64,000 nucleotides of DNA, taken from the NCBI RefSeq assembly GCF_000092825.1, contig NC_014168.1, positions 2,719,946-2,783,945 on the forward strand, written 5' to 3'. Shown here piece by piece: positions 38,279 through 47,323 of the stretch (position 1 is the first letter of the stretch; every line of letters starts with the position of its first letter). The notes beneath the pieces were generated by a model. That model was not told where the DNA came from, ran no database searches, and saw nothing but the letters and a program-made list of their open reading frames with translations. The translations under genes were made by a program, and so were the position numbers. The stretch comes from Segniliparus rotundus DSM 44985 (lineage in GTDB: Bacteria; Actinomycetota; Actinomycetes; Mycobacteriales; Mycobacteriaceae).

Positions 38279-39307
38279 ATGGCGGCGGTGGATGTGATCG
38301 CGGTGGTGGGCGGCTGCGCCCCAGAGCGCGCGCGATACGCGCGGGGGCTCGCCGACGCGAGCAAACAGCGCTTCGTGCCAGCGACCCACCTGCGCGAGGC
38401 GGACCACCCGGCGGAGGAGGCGGCCAAGATCGCGTGCTGGTGCGCGACCCGGTTCGGCTCGGTCGTGGAATTCCCCACCGAAGCCGAGCCTGTCGACGTC
38501 GTCGCCGCGTTCGCCGATCCGGACGGCGCGGTCCGGCTCGCCGAAATCGTCTGCGTGGTCGACGCGCCCCATCTGCTGCACGATCTCGCCGACGAGTCGT
38601 TCCTCGCCCGACGGGACGGCTCCGGCGGCGTGGAACAAGTCGCGCGCGCCCTCCTCGCCGCCCATCAGATCGAATTCGCCTCCACTGTGGTCCTGCTGAA
38701 CTGGAAGCTGCTCGCCGCGCCGAAAATCGCGCTCGTCACAGCCCTGATCTGCCACCTCAATCCGAGCGCCCAAGTGCAGCTGCACGACGGGTGGCGCAGC
38801 CTGGGAGCCCGCCCGGGCGCCGTCCGCGTCCCCGCGCACGAGCGGCCAGGCTGGATACGCGCTCTGTCCGACGAGTTCCAGCCCCGCATCACCCACCCCG
38901 AGGTGGGCGTCGTGCGCTACCAGCAAGTGCGACCGCTGCACCCCGCGCGGCTGCTGAGCTTTTTGGACGAGCGGCTCGGCACGGGCGAGTTCGGGACGGT
39001 CGTGCGCTCGGCGGGGTTCTGCAGGCTCGCCACCCGCCCGACCCGGCCCGCCGAATGGGACCAAACCGGCTCCGTCATCGCATTGCACCCGCTCGCCCCC
39101 GACGAGCAGGTCGCAGAGGAGGACGAGCTGCTGGCGGTCGGCCAGGAACTCGTCTTCATCGGCCTTGGCCTTGACCGGCGCGCGATCGCGCGCGCGCTCG
39201 ACGAGGTCGCCTTGGACGACGAGGAACTGCTGGCCGGGCCGCAGGCCTGGGCCGAACTGTGCGATCCCTTCCCCGCCTGGCCGGGCGCCGAGGACCGGGC
39301 CGACTGA
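38279..39307 (+). CDS. CobW/COG0523-like putative zinc metallochaperone (Rv0106-like)
   Basis: A 342-residue protein resembling M. tuberculosis Rv0106, a Zur-regulated member of the CobW/COG0523 group. The C-terminal CobW_C-like part is clear (LHPARLLSFLDERLG, AGFCRLATRPTRPAEW, QELVFIGLGLDRRAI). The N-terminus is eroded: VVGGCAPERARYARGLA replaces the P-loop GxxxxGKT, and CWC stands where CxCC is usual, so GTP hydrolysis is doubtful. ATG 38279 follows AAAGGA; an upstream in-frame ATG at 38204 lies within the Zur box and is unlikely. Probably supplies zinc to essential proteins during starvation. Confidence 0.75.
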   Translation: MAAVDVIAVVGGCAPERARYARGLADASKQRFVPATHLREADHPAEEAAKIACWCATRFGSVVEFPTEAEPVDVVAAFADPDGAVRLAEIVCVVDAPHLLHDLADESFLARRDGSGGVEQVARALLAAHQIEFASTVVLLNWKLLAAPKIALVTALICHLNPSAQVQLHDGWRSLGARPGAVRVPAHERPGWIRALSDEFQPRITHPEVGVVRYQQVRPLHPARLLSFLDERLGTGEFGTVVRSAGFCRLATRPTRPAEWDQTGSVIALHPLAPDEQVAEEDELLAVGQELVFIGLGLDRRAIARALDEVALDDEELLAGPQAWAELCDPFPAWPGAEDRAD

Positions 39308-39328
39308 CTGCGACCGGCAGCGGCCGGG

Positions 39329-40966
39329 CTACTCCGCGGCAAGCACGTCCAGGCGTTTGCCCGCAAGGCTCGCCAACCCTCGCAGCGGCTCAAGGTCGCG
39401 CTCCTGGCCGTCGGGGTCGGCGACCACTGGCACGACGCCCGCGTCCGCCAGGACGAGGGCCACGTACGCCACACGGCGGCGGTGCTCCGCGAGATCAGTC
39501 GCCGAGCCGGGCAAATCCGAGGAAAGCCCCTGCAGTTGGGCGCGCACGTCGAGCGCGTACGCGGGCTGCCCGGACGCGGCAAGCGTGTCCGCGGCCCGCG
39601 CCGCCGAAAGCGCCGCGTCCGCGCCGAAGGCCCACAGCACCCGCGCCGCAGGCGCGGCGGCCGGACGCACCGGCGGCGCCCACAGCGCGGGGGCGCGCGT
39701 CTGGGCGCCGCTGGCGGCCGGGCGGCCCTCGGTCACACAACCCGCGCCCACCGTTTCATTGCTGAGCTCGTCCACGAGAATGAACGAGCCCGTCTCCCGG
39801 TTCTGCTGGTACGGGTCCACGACCACATCGCCCGCAAGGCGCAGCACCACTTCGCCGATGTCGTTGAGCCGCAACTCGCCCGGATGCGGCTCCTGGACGA
39901 GTTCTTCGGCGTCCAGACGGTGCCGGATCTGCGCGACCTGGGCCAACACCCATCGCGCCGTGTGCTTCACAAGCAGCCTCGCCCCTTCGCGCAGCGGCTC
40001 CTCGCCCATCCAGCAGACCACCGCGACCAGCTCGCGCACCGCCAACGGCGCATTCGGCCCGCCTGCGATGAGGTCGCCCCGGCCCACGTCGAGGTCTTCG
40101 GACAGCTCGACCGCCAACGAACGCGGGGCGACCACGCGCTCGCTCGGCTCCCCCAGGACGTCGATGGCGCGGACCGTGGCGCAGGCTCCTTCGGGGAGCA
40201 CCGTGACCACGTCGCCGACCTGCAGCGTCCCGCTCGCGAGCCTGCCCGCGTAACGCCGACCGCCGCCGGGCGGGCGGATCACTTGCTGGACCGGCAATCG
40301 GACGTCCGGGGAGCGCCCCGCCCCTTCGGACGGCTCGACCGATTCGAGCCGTTCCAACAGAATCGGGCCGTCGTACCACGGGGTCCGCTCGGAGCGGCGG
40401 ACGATGTTGTCCCCGTCCTTCGCCACCACCGGGATGACCAACAGGTCGGGGATGCCGATCCGCTCAGCGAGGTCGTGCAGCTGATCGCGCACCTCGTCGA
40501 AGCGACGGGAGTCCAAACCGACCAGGTCCATCTTGTTCACCGCGGCAATGACGTGGCGCACCCCGAGCAAGTGCGCGATCACCGCGTGGCGGCGGGTCTG
40601 ACGCACGACGCCGGCCCTCGCGTCCACCAGGATGACGGACACGTCGGCGGTGGAGGTGCCGGTGAACATGTTCCGGGTGTAGCGCTCATGCCCTGGGGTG
40701 TCGGCGAGGATGTAGTCGCGGTCCTCGGTGGAGAAATAGCGGTACGCCACGTCGATGGTGATGCCTTGCTCCGCCTCGGCGCGCAGGCCGTCGGTGACGG
40801 CGGCGAGGTCGATCTCGCCGGACTCCGCGGTCACGGCGGCGAGCTGGTCCTCGGGCAGGCTCCCTGTGTCATGCAGCAATCTGCCGATGAGCGTGGACTT
40901 GCCATCGTCCACAGATCCCGCGGTGGCGAGACGCAAGAGCTGACGAACTGGGGCTGTGGACTGCAT
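39329..40966 (-). CDS. cysN: Sulfate adenylyltransferase subunit 1 with decayed APS-kinase tail
   Basis: A 545-residue CysN GTPase, partner of CysD in making adenylylsulfate. G-motifs: ATAGSVDDGKSTLIGRLLHD, ADTPGHERYTRNM, AAVNKMDL; beta-barrel domains follow (to about residue 410). In mycobacteria CysN is fused to the APS kinase CysC. Here residues from about 442 retain a recognisable CysC-like stretch (SGQPAYALDVRAQLQGLSSD, AEHRRRVAYVALVLADAGVV) but only ~104 residues remain. The P-loop is gone (LWAFGADAALSAA) and the DGD motif reads DVR. The kinase part is therefore probably dead. ATG 40966 starts at the conserved domain. Confidence 0.92.
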   Translation of the reverse strand: MQSTAPVRQLLRLATAGSVDDGKSTLIGRLLHDTGSLPEDQLAAVTAESGEIDLAAVTDGLRAEAEQGITIDVAYRYFSTEDRDYILADTPGHERYTRNMFTGTSTADVSVILVDARAGVVRQTRRHAVIAHLLGVRHVIAAVNKMDLVGLDSRRFDEVRDQLHDLAERIGIPDLLVIPVVAKDGDNIVRRSERTPWYDGPILLERLESVEPSEGAGRSPDVRLPVQQVIRPPGGGRRYAGRLASGTLQVGDVVTVLPEGACATVRAIDVLGEPSERVVAPRSLAVELSEDLDVGRGDLIAGGPNAPLAVRELVAVVCWMGEEPLREGARLLVKHTARWVLAQVAQIRHRLDAEELVQEPHPGELRLNDIGEVVLRLAGDVVVDPYQQNRETGSFILVDELSNETVGAGCVTEGRPAASGAQTRAPALWAPPVRPAAAPAARVLWAFGADAALSAARAADTLAASGQPAYALDVRAQLQGLSSDLPGSATDLAEHRRRVAYVALVLADAGVVPVVADPDGQERDLEPLRGLASLAGKRLDVLAAE

Positions 40967-41058
40967 GGATCTACAGTACCGGCGCCGGAGCCCGGTCCTG
41001 CGCACAAGCGCGGTGTCGGCCGGTCCGCCCACGAGCGGCGCCGAGGCGCGCCAGGCGG

Positions 41059-41955
41059 CTAGAAGTACCCGGCCCTTTTGCGGTCTTCCATCGCCGAAGC
41101 GGACACCTTGTCATCGGCACGGGTCTGTCCGCGCTCGGAAACGTTCGTCGCTTCGATCTCTGCGATCACTTCGGGGATCGTCGCCGCTGTCGAACGCACC
41201 GCGCCCGTGATGGTGAGATCGCCCACCGTGCGGTAGCGCACCGACGCCGTCTCGGACGGCTCGTCGGGGCCGGGCCGGAGCAGGTCCGACACTGCGAGCA
41301 GCATCCCGTCGCGCTCGAAGACCTCGCGCTGATGCGCGAAATACACCCCCGGCAGGTCCAACTGCTCCTCTTGGATGTATCGCCACACGTCCAGCTCGGT
41401 CCAGTTCGACAGCGGGAAGACGCGCACCGACTCGCCTCGCCGGATGCGGGTGTTGTAGAGGGACCACGGCTCTGGGCGCTGCGCCCTCGGCTCCCATTGC
41501 CCGTGCTCGTCGCGGAAGGACAGCACGCGCTCTTTCGCCCGCGCGCGCTCCTCGTCGCGGCGCGCGCCGCCGAAAGCGGCGTCGAATTTGCCCTCCGCCA
41601 AGGCGTCGAGCAGCGTTCTGGTCTGCAGTTGATTGCGCGAAGGGCCGTTCTCCACGACTCGGCCCCGGTCGATGGACTCCTGCACCGAAGCCACCAGGAG
41701 CTTGTGCCCCGCCTGCGCGACGCGGCGGTCCCGGAACTCGATCACTTCGGGGAAGTTGTGCCCGGTGTCCACATGCAGGACCGGGAACGGCAGCGGATTC
41801 GGCGCGAACGCTTTCTCCGCGAGCCGCAAGAGCACGATGGAGTCTTTGCCAGCCGAAAAGAGCAAAACCGGGCGCTCAAGCTCGGCGACCACTTCGCGGA
41901 TGATGTGCACCGCTTCGGCTTCGAGCGCCGTCAATGCCGAAAGCTGGCTGGCCAC
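41059..41955 (-). CDS. cysD: Sulfate adenylyltransferase subunit 2
   Basis: A 298-residue ATP sulfurylase of the PP-loop family. Visible: LERPVLLFSAGKDSIVLLRL (PP-loop SAGKDS), HVDTGHNFPEVIEFRD, FGGARRDEERARAKER, VFPLSNWTELDVWRYI and RYRTVGD, all CysD signatures; the C-terminus KRAGYF is typical. Works with CysN to form APS from sulfate and ATP for cysteine synthesis. A 92-base gap separates it from cysN downstream, larger than usual; the two are still likely co-transcribed. Confidence 0.96.
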   Translation of the reverse strand: MASQLSALTALEAEAVHIIREVVAELERPVLLFSAGKDSIVLLRLAEKAFAPNPLPFPVLHVDTGHNFPEVIEFRDRRVAQAGHKLLVASVQESIDRGRVVENGPSRNQLQTRTLLDALAEGKFDAAFGGARRDEERARAKERVLSFRDEHGQWEPRAQRPEPWSLYNTRIRRGESVRVFPLSNWTELDVWRYIQEEQLDLPGVYFAHQREVFERDGMLLAVSDLLRPGPDEPSETASVRYRTVGDLTITGAVRSTAATIPEVIAEIEATNVSERGQTRADDKVSASAMEDRKRAGYF

Positions 41956-41956
41956 A

Positions 41957-42937
41957 CTAAGCGATCCCGTCGAAGAGCGAGGTCACCGAACCGTTCTCGA
42001 ACACCTCTTGAATGGTGCGGGCGAGCAGCGGCGCGATGGACAAAACAGTGAGGCCGGGGAAGCGTTTCTCGGCCGGGATCGGCAGCGTGTTGGTGACGAT
42101 GACCTCTTTCACCCCGCACGAAGAAAGCCGCTCGGCCGCGGGCGCGGAGAAAATGCCGTGCGTCGCGGCGACGACGACTTCTTTCGCGCCGCTCTCGTGC
42201 AGCAGGCGCACGGCCCCGGCGATCGTGCCGCCGGTGTCGATCATGTCGTCAAGGACCACGCAGGTGCGCCCCGCGACATCGCCGACCACGGTGTTCGAGG
42301 TGACTTGGTTCGGCACGAGCGGGTCGCGGGTCTTGTGGATGAAGGCCAGGGGCTTGCCGCCGAAGCCGTCCGCCCACTTCTCGGCCACCCGGACCCGCCC
42401 GGCGTCCGGGGACACCACGGCGAGGTCGTCCAGCGAGTAGTTCTGCTTGATGTACTCGCTCAAGGTGCCTCGTGCGTGCATGTGGTCGACCGGCCCGTTG
42501 AAAAAGCCCTGCACCTGGTCGGCGTGCAGGTCGACCGTGATGATCCGGTCGGCGCCCGCGGTCTTGAACAGGTCGGCGACCAGGCGCGCGGAGATGGGCT
42601 CGCGGCCTCGGTGCTTTTTGTCCTGGCGGGCATACGGGTAGAACGGCAGGATGGCGGTGATGCGTTTCGCCGAGCCGCGCTTGAGCGCGTCGATCATGAG
42701 CAGTTGTTCCATGAGCCACTCGTTCAGCGGCGCGGGGAAGCTTTGCAGGACGAAGGCGTCCGAGCCCCGGACCGAGTCCTCGAAGCGCACATAGCTCTCG
42801 CCGTTGGCGAAACTGCGGGCGACCTGCGTGCCGATCGGGACTTTCAGCTCCTTCGCGACCTCTTCGGCCAGCTCCGGGTGTGAGCGTCCGGAGAAGAACA
42901 TGAGGCTCTTGCGATTGTCGATCCACTGCGCGGTCAC
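41957..42937 (-). CDS. prs: Ribose-phosphate pyrophosphokinase
   Basis: A 326-residue PRPP synthetase. Signatures: MFFSGRSHPELAEEVAKEL, FANGESYVRFEDSVRG, ILPFYPYARQDKKHRGREPI, the metal/substrate site VDLHADQVQGFF and the PRPP loop LDDMIDTGGTIAGA. The start is GTG 42937, overlapping the glmU stop by 4 bases. It provides PRPP for nucleotides, histidine and decaprenyl-phosphoryl-arabinose. The glmU-prs pair matches Rv1018c-Rv1017c in M. tuberculosis. Confidence 0.97.
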   Translation of the reverse strand: MTAQWIDNRKSLMFFSGRSHPELAEEVAKELKVPIGTQVARSFANGESYVRFEDSVRGSDAFVLQSFPAPLNEWLMEQLLMIDALKRGSAKRITAILPFYPYARQDKKHRGREPISARLVADLFKTAGADRIITVDLHADQVQGFFNGPVDHMHARGTLSEYIKQNYSLDDLAVVSPDAGRVRVAEKWADGFGGKPLAFIHKTRDPLVPNQVTSNTVVGDVAGRTCVVLDDMIDTGGTIAGAVRLLHESGAKEVVVAATHGIFSAPAAERLSSCGVKEVIVTNTLPIPAEKRFPGLTVLSIAPLLARTIQEVFENGSVTSLFDGIA

Positions 42938-44412
42938 GTCGTGCCTTCTCCTTCGTCTGCGCCGAGAGCTTCGGCCGCCGCTTCCGCGGACTTGGTCCCC
43001 GCTCGTTTTTCTATCGTCCATTGCGGGATATTGCGCTGTTTGCCGGCGGACACGGCGAGCGCTCCCGGCGGCACGTCCTCCTTGAGGACAGTGCCGGCTC
43101 CGATGTACGCCCCGTGTCCAACAGTCAACGGCGCGACGAACATCGTATCCGACCCGGCGCGCACATGGTCGCCGACGACGGTGGTGTGCTTGTTCACGCC
43201 GTCGTAGTTCACGAACACGCTGGAAGCCCCGATATTGCTGTGCTCCCCGATGACCGCGTCCCCGGCGTAGGTGAGATGGGGGATTTTGCTGCCGACGCCG
43301 ATCTGCGCGTTTTTCGTCTCGACGAACGTCCCGATTTTGCTCTCCGCGCCGAGCACAGTGCCGGGGCGCAGGTACGCGAACGGGCCGACCTGCGCGTTGT
43401 CTCCGACAATCGCGCTGAGCGAATGCGTCCGGGAGACGATTGCCCCCGCTCCGACCAGGGTGTCTTCCAATGTGGTGTCCGGCCCGATCCACGCCCCCGC
43501 TTTGACCGAGGTCTCGCCCTTGAGCTGCGTGCCCGGTTCGATCCGGACGTCTGGTTCGAGCCGCACGCCGACGTCGATCCAGGTCGTCGCGGGGTCGACC
43601 ACCGTGACTCCGGCGAGCATGTGCGCGCGCAGGATGCGCCGGTTGAACTCGGCGGCGAGGTCGGCGAGCTGCACGAGGTCGTTGCAGCCCTCCAGCGCCA
43701 CGGGGTCCGGGGCCACGACGGCGATGACCGCGCGGCCTTGGCCGAGGGCGATCTCGACCACGTCGGTGAGGTAGCGCTCGCCTTGGGAGTTCGCCGAGCC
43801 GAGTTCCGGCAGCGCGGCCCGCAACAGCGAGGCCTGGACCGCGTACACCCCGGAGTTCACTTCGAGCACGCGGCGCTGCTCCTCCGTCGCGTCGCGCTCC
43901 TCGACGATGCCGGTGAGGGCGCCGCGGGGCGAGCGAAGGATCCGCCCGTACCCGTGCGGGTTCGCGACGACTCTGCTGAGGACCGAACCGTCCGCGCCGC
44001 TGTCGTGGTGGCTCCGCAAAAACTGGGCGAGCGTCGCGCCGTCGAGCATCGGGAAGTCGCTGTAGACCACGAGCACCGTGCCGTCGAACGGGGAGCCGTC
44101 GGGGTCGGGGGGGATCGCGGCGAGGCCGACGTCCGCGGCCCCGCCGGTGCCGTCGGGAACAGGCTGCACCGCGGTCGAAACCGGCGCGCCGACTATGCCG
44201 CCGACGCGCACCGCCTCATCGGCCACCGCCTGGCCCTGCGGGCCGACCACGACGACCAGATGCTCTGGGCGCAACTCCCCTGCGGCGCGCACAGCGTGCT
44301 CCAGCATGCTCCGACCGGCGATTTTGTGCAATGGCTTGGGGGTCTTGGACCGCATCCGTGTTCCTGAACCGGCAGCGAGAACAAGCACGGCGAGGCGGGG
44401 CCCAGAAGTCAC
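42934..44412 (-). CDS. glmU: Bifunctional GlmU: GlcN-1-P acetyltransferase / uridylyltransferase
   Basis: A 492-residue enzyme making UDP-GlcNAc for peptidoglycan and the arabinogalactan linker. N-terminal domain: LAAGSGTRMRSKTPKPLHKI, PDGTGGAADVGLA, VVYSDFPML (metal Asp), ERYLTDVVEIAL. C-terminal left-handed beta-helix: VGPFAYLRPGTVLG, GTFVETKNAQIGVGSKIPHL, TYAGDAVIGEHSNIGA and VNYDGVNKHTT (acetyltransferase His). An acidic/Ala tail follows, as in mycobacteria. Confidence 0.96.
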   Translation of the reverse strand: MTSGPRLAVLVLAAGSGTRMRSKTPKPLHKIAGRSMLEHAVRAAGELRPEHLVVVVGPQGQAVADEAVRVGGIVGAPVSTAVQPVPDGTGGAADVGLAAIPPDPDGSPFDGTVLVVYSDFPMLDGATLAQFLRSHHDSGADGSVLSRVVANPHGYGRILRSPRGALTGIVEERDATEEQRRVLEVNSGVYAVQASLLRAALPELGSANSQGERYLTDVVEIALGQGRAVIAVVAPDPVALEGCNDLVQLADLAAEFNRRILRAHMLAGVTVVDPATTWIDVGVRLEPDVRIEPGTQLKGETSVKAGAWIGPDTTLEDTLVGAGAIVSRTHSLSAIVGDNAQVGPFAYLRPGTVLGAESKIGTFVETKNAQIGVGSKIPHLTYAGDAVIGEHSNIGASSVFVNYDGVNKHTTVVGDHVRAGSDTMFVAPLTVGHGAYIGAGTVLKEDVPPGALAVSAGKQRNIPQWTIEKRAGTKSAEAAAEALGADEGEGTT

Positions 44413-44443
44413 CCCAGCAGAGTACCTTGTCAGCGCGAGCGCT

Positions 44444-45805
44444 TCAGGCCCTGGCGAGGATCGTGTCGAAGGCCCTTTCCAGGGCGTCGAGCAGCGGCGC
44501 GGCGCGGGCTTCGTCGGCGCCGAACCCGAACAGGTCGAGGTTCAGCCTGCCGTTGAACGTGGACACAAGATAGGAACGGTTTCGCGACGCGCCCTGCCCG
44601 GCTTTGCAGGCGAAAGCATCCGGCCCCGGGCTCGAATGGATGACGCCGTGCAGGTCTTCGAGCACGATGGAATCCGGAAGCTCGAACGGGGGCAGCACCC
44701 CCACATTGGTGATGAACACCGTGTCGGGCGCCGGCGCGCAAGCCGCGCCGGCGAGCTCGCGCACGGCGTCCATGGAACCGGACATTTGCAGAATGCTCTG
44801 CGCGACAAGGCCGCTTTCCAGGTCCGCGCCGATCTGGCTGAGCACTTGTTTGGCCCAGTCCAGCGGGTCGCCGCTGCGTTCGGCGAGGACCACGGCGGTC
44901 GAGCTCCCCGCGAAATTCGTCACCGCTGTGGGCTCAGTGATCGGCGGGACGACCCTGGCGCGCGCGTCCACCACGGAGCGCAGCTGGAAGACCAAGAAAT
45001 CCGGAGCCCCTTCCAGGAGCAGCTCGGCGAGGACGGCGGCGGCGGACACGAGCCCGTGCATGGTCAGTTGCGCGCGCTTGCCGAGCCGGAGCAAGGCGGC
45101 GGTCTTCTCCTTGGAGAGGCGCAACCGCCCGCGCGCGACGGTCAACTCTCCCGGCGCGGCGGCCGCCACTGGTCCGGCGGGGCCTGGCGTTTGCGGCGGG
45201 CGGCGGGCGCTGTTGAAGAACTCGACGGCTTGCTCGCCGTAGCCGCGGCGGAGGAATTCCTCGAAGTCGAGCTTCTCGACGCCACGTTCGCAGAGCGCTT
45301 TCTCCGGGGAGAGCGGCACGGGCCGCGCCGGTCCCGCGAGGGCTTTCCCGGTTGCCGCGAGGCTGGTGTAGATCGAGAGCAAGCGGCGCAGGTGAGCGAG
45401 CATCGCGCGCCCGTCCGCGAGCGAATGGTGGCAGGAGAAGACCAGCCGGAACCGATCGCCGCGGGTGGTCACGCGCACGGCGAGGACCTCGCCCTCGCGC
45501 AGGAGCAACTCCTCGTCCTCGGGCCGCTGTTCGGGGTCTGCGGACACGAACCGCAGCACAGGCAGGTCTGGCTCGTCGAGGCGAAGAGCAAACCCGGCGC
45601 CGCCTGTTGCGCGCACCACCCTGCCGCCGAGCGCCGGATGGGCTTCGCGCAACAGGGCGAGCGCTTGGCGCAGCAGAGGCTCTTCGAGCCGGCCCCGGCC
45701 TCGGCCTCGGATGATCGCGTTCATCGTGACGGACATGCCGGCCATGAACGATTCCATGCCGGAAAGCTCCCTGGCGAATGGCGCTTGGAGCCGAGCACTG
45801 GTCAC
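44444..45805 (-). CDS. PapA-like condensation-type acyltransferase
   Basis: A 453-residue protein of the CoA-dependent acyltransferase/condensation superfamily. The catalytic motif is HHSLADG at residues 126-132 (HHxxxDG). A latch-like segment near the C-terminus (FNGRLNLDLFGF) corresponds to the structural DFGWG-type region. It resembles PapA5, which esterifies mycocerosates onto diols, more than the WS/DGAT wax synthases. The start appears to be GTG 45805. It lies next to lipid-activation and MmpL export genes, suggesting transfer of an acyl chain to an envelope lipid; the acceptor is unknown. Confidence 0.75.
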   Translation of the reverse strand: MTSARLQAPFARELSGMESFMAGMSVTMNAIIRGRGRGRLEEPLLRQALALLREAHPALGGRVVRATGGAGFALRLDEPDLPVLRFVSADPEQRPEDEELLLREGEVLAVRVTTRGDRFRLVFSCHHSLADGRAMLAHLRRLLSIYTSLAATGKALAGPARPVPLSPEKALCERGVEKLDFEEFLRRGYGEQAVEFFNSARRPPQTPGPAGPVAAAAPGELTVARGRLRLSKEKTAALLRLGKRAQLTMHGLVSAAAVLAELLLEGAPDFLVFQLRSVVDARARVVPPITEPTAVTNFAGSSTAVVLAERSGDPLDWAKQVLSQIGADLESGLVAQSILQMSGSMDAVRELAGAACAPAPDTVFITNVGVLPPFELPDSIVLEDLHGVIHSSPGPDAFACKAGQGASRNRSYLVSTFNGRLNLDLFGFGADEARAAPLLDALERAFDTILARA

Positions 45806-45877
45806 GGCGGCAGCATACCGCCCAACAGCAGCCGCGACAGGACCTGGCGGTCGCGCAGGCGCACGTCAAACGAGAAT

Positions 45878-46024
45878 TCACCAGGCGTTCACCATCCCTG
45901 CGCGCAAGAGCGGCGAAAGATGCCCGGTGAGCGCGAAGTGGCCGAAGTGATTGCTGCCGAATTGCAGCTCAAAACCGTCGTCGCCCTTCTTTTGGTCGCG
46001 GACGGCCAGCAGGAGGGTCGCGCG
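45878..46024 (-). pseudogene. Remnant of a short-chain dehydrogenase gene
   Basis: Reading the minus strand, [13 protein letters not shown] is joined directly to [20 protein letters not shown] then HLSPLL. In retinol-dehydrogenase-like SDR proteins these two pieces (HVVLAVRN-xx-KG and DGFExQFGTNHLGHFALTG) are about 60 residues apart. Most of the gene, including the NAD-binding glycine loop and the Tyr-x3-Lys site, is missing. It is a decayed fragment with an internal deletion, not a gene. The rest of 45806-46204 (about 400 bases) shows no other gene; the stretch before the hydratase is AT-richer and may hold its promoter. Confidence 0.65.
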
Positions 46025-46204
46025 GGGCTTGGGCTTGGGCCGTTTCGTTCGAATTCGGCCGCCATTGGTCTGACTGATAAAAGACCATTGGTTCTTTATG
46101 GAAAGACCGCCGGGCTTGGCAACGAGGGGGATGCCATGACACGAGGGCGATGGTGTCCGAAGAATGCGGTTTCCAGCGGCCCCGCAGCGGGTAACGTTCC
46201 CCGC

Positions 46205-47215
46205 ATGACCACAGTGCGCGTTTCGCTCGACCAAGGGGTCGGGCGTCTTGTCCTCGACCGGCCCCACGCTCTCAACGCCCTCGACCTCGGCATGATCCGC
46301 GAACTCGCCGAGCCGCTTGCCGCGTGGGCCTCGGACGCGTCGGTGCGCCGGGTGGTTGTCACCAGCAGCTCCCCGAAGGCGTTCTGCGCGGGCGGCGACA
46401 TCCGAGCGATCCGCGAGCACGCGGTCAACGGCGAAAGCGGCCTGGTCCGGCAGTACTTCGCCGAGGAGTACGCGTTGAACCAGCTCATCGCCGAGTACCC
46501 CAAGGAGTACGTCGCCGTGATCGACGGCTACGCCCTGGGCGGCGGGCTCGGCATCAGCGTCCACGGCTCGGAGCGGATCGTGACGGAGCACGCCGTCGCC
46601 GCCATGCCGGAGACCGCGATCGGATTCTTCCCGGACATCGGGGCCTCGTTCTTCCTGTCCCGCCTCCAAGGGGAGCTTGGGACCTACCTCGGGCTCACCG
46701 GAGCCCGCCTCAGCGGGTCGGACGTGGTGGCGGCAGGGCTCGCGACCCGGTTCGTGCCCCGCGCGCGCCTCGCGGACGCGACTTCCGCGCTGACCTCCGG
46801 GGTTGACTCGGACAGCGTGTGGGGCACCTACACCGAGGAGGTCCCCGCCCTGGCCCTGCCGTTGGAGCGGATCGACGCGGTGTTCTCGGGCCATGACGTG
46901 GTGGGGGTCTTGGGCCGGATCGAGGAAGAGCCCGGCGACTGGGCCGGGGCGGCCCGGACGGCGCTCGCCGCTTGTTCGCCCACATCGCTCGCCGTCACGC
47001 TGCGACTGCTGCGCGAGGGGGCGGGCAGCGACCTCGCGACATGTTTGGCGCGCGAGCTGGACCTCGCGACGAGGCTGACCGCGACGGCGGATTTCATCGA
47101 GGGCGTGCGCGCGGCGCTGGTGGACAAGGACCGCTCCCCCGCCTGGAAACCGCAGAACGCGGCGGATGTCGCCCAGGACACAATCGAGGCACTTTTCCGC
47201 CCTTGCGACACATGA
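46205..47215 (+). CDS. 3-hydroxyisobutyryl-CoA hydrolase-like enoyl-CoA hydratase family protein
   Basis: A 336-residue crotonase-fold enzyme. [28 protein letters not shown] and [20 protein letters not shown] form the CoA and oxyanion-hole motifs; [20 protein letters not shown] (Glu/Asp catalytic pattern) and the longer C-terminal domain are those of 3-hydroxyisobutyryl-CoA hydrolases, as in Rv1071c (echA9). This suggests valine catabolism. Start ATG 46205. It is upstream of, and possibly co-transcribed with, the fatty-acyl-AMP ligase, though a 108-base AT-rich spacer with an AGAGTACTCT palindrome separates them. Confidence 0.85.
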   Translation: MTTVRVSLDQGVGRLVLDRPHALNALDLGMIRELAEPLAAWASDASVRRVVVTSSSPKAFCAGGDIRAIREHAVNGESGLVRQYFAEEYALNQLIAEYPKEYVAVIDGYALGGGLGISVHGSERIVTEHAVAAMPETAIGFFPDIGASFFLSRLQGELGTYLGLTGARLSGSDVVAAGLATRFVPRARLADATSALTSGVDSDSVWGTYTEEVPALALPLERIDAVFSGHDVVGVLGRIEEEPGDWAGAARTALAACSPTSLAVTLRLLREGAGSDLATCLARELDLATRLTATADFIEGVRAALVDKDRSPAWKPQNAADVAQDTIEALFRPCDT

Positions 47216-47323
47216 TCGGGCGCTTGCCACCCCCCAAACCCGCCACGACATGTCAGAATTGGTTGCTCTGTGAAGAGTCTAAGAGTACTCTAAGGCAATA
47301 GTTCGCGACCCGAGGAGCCGAGT

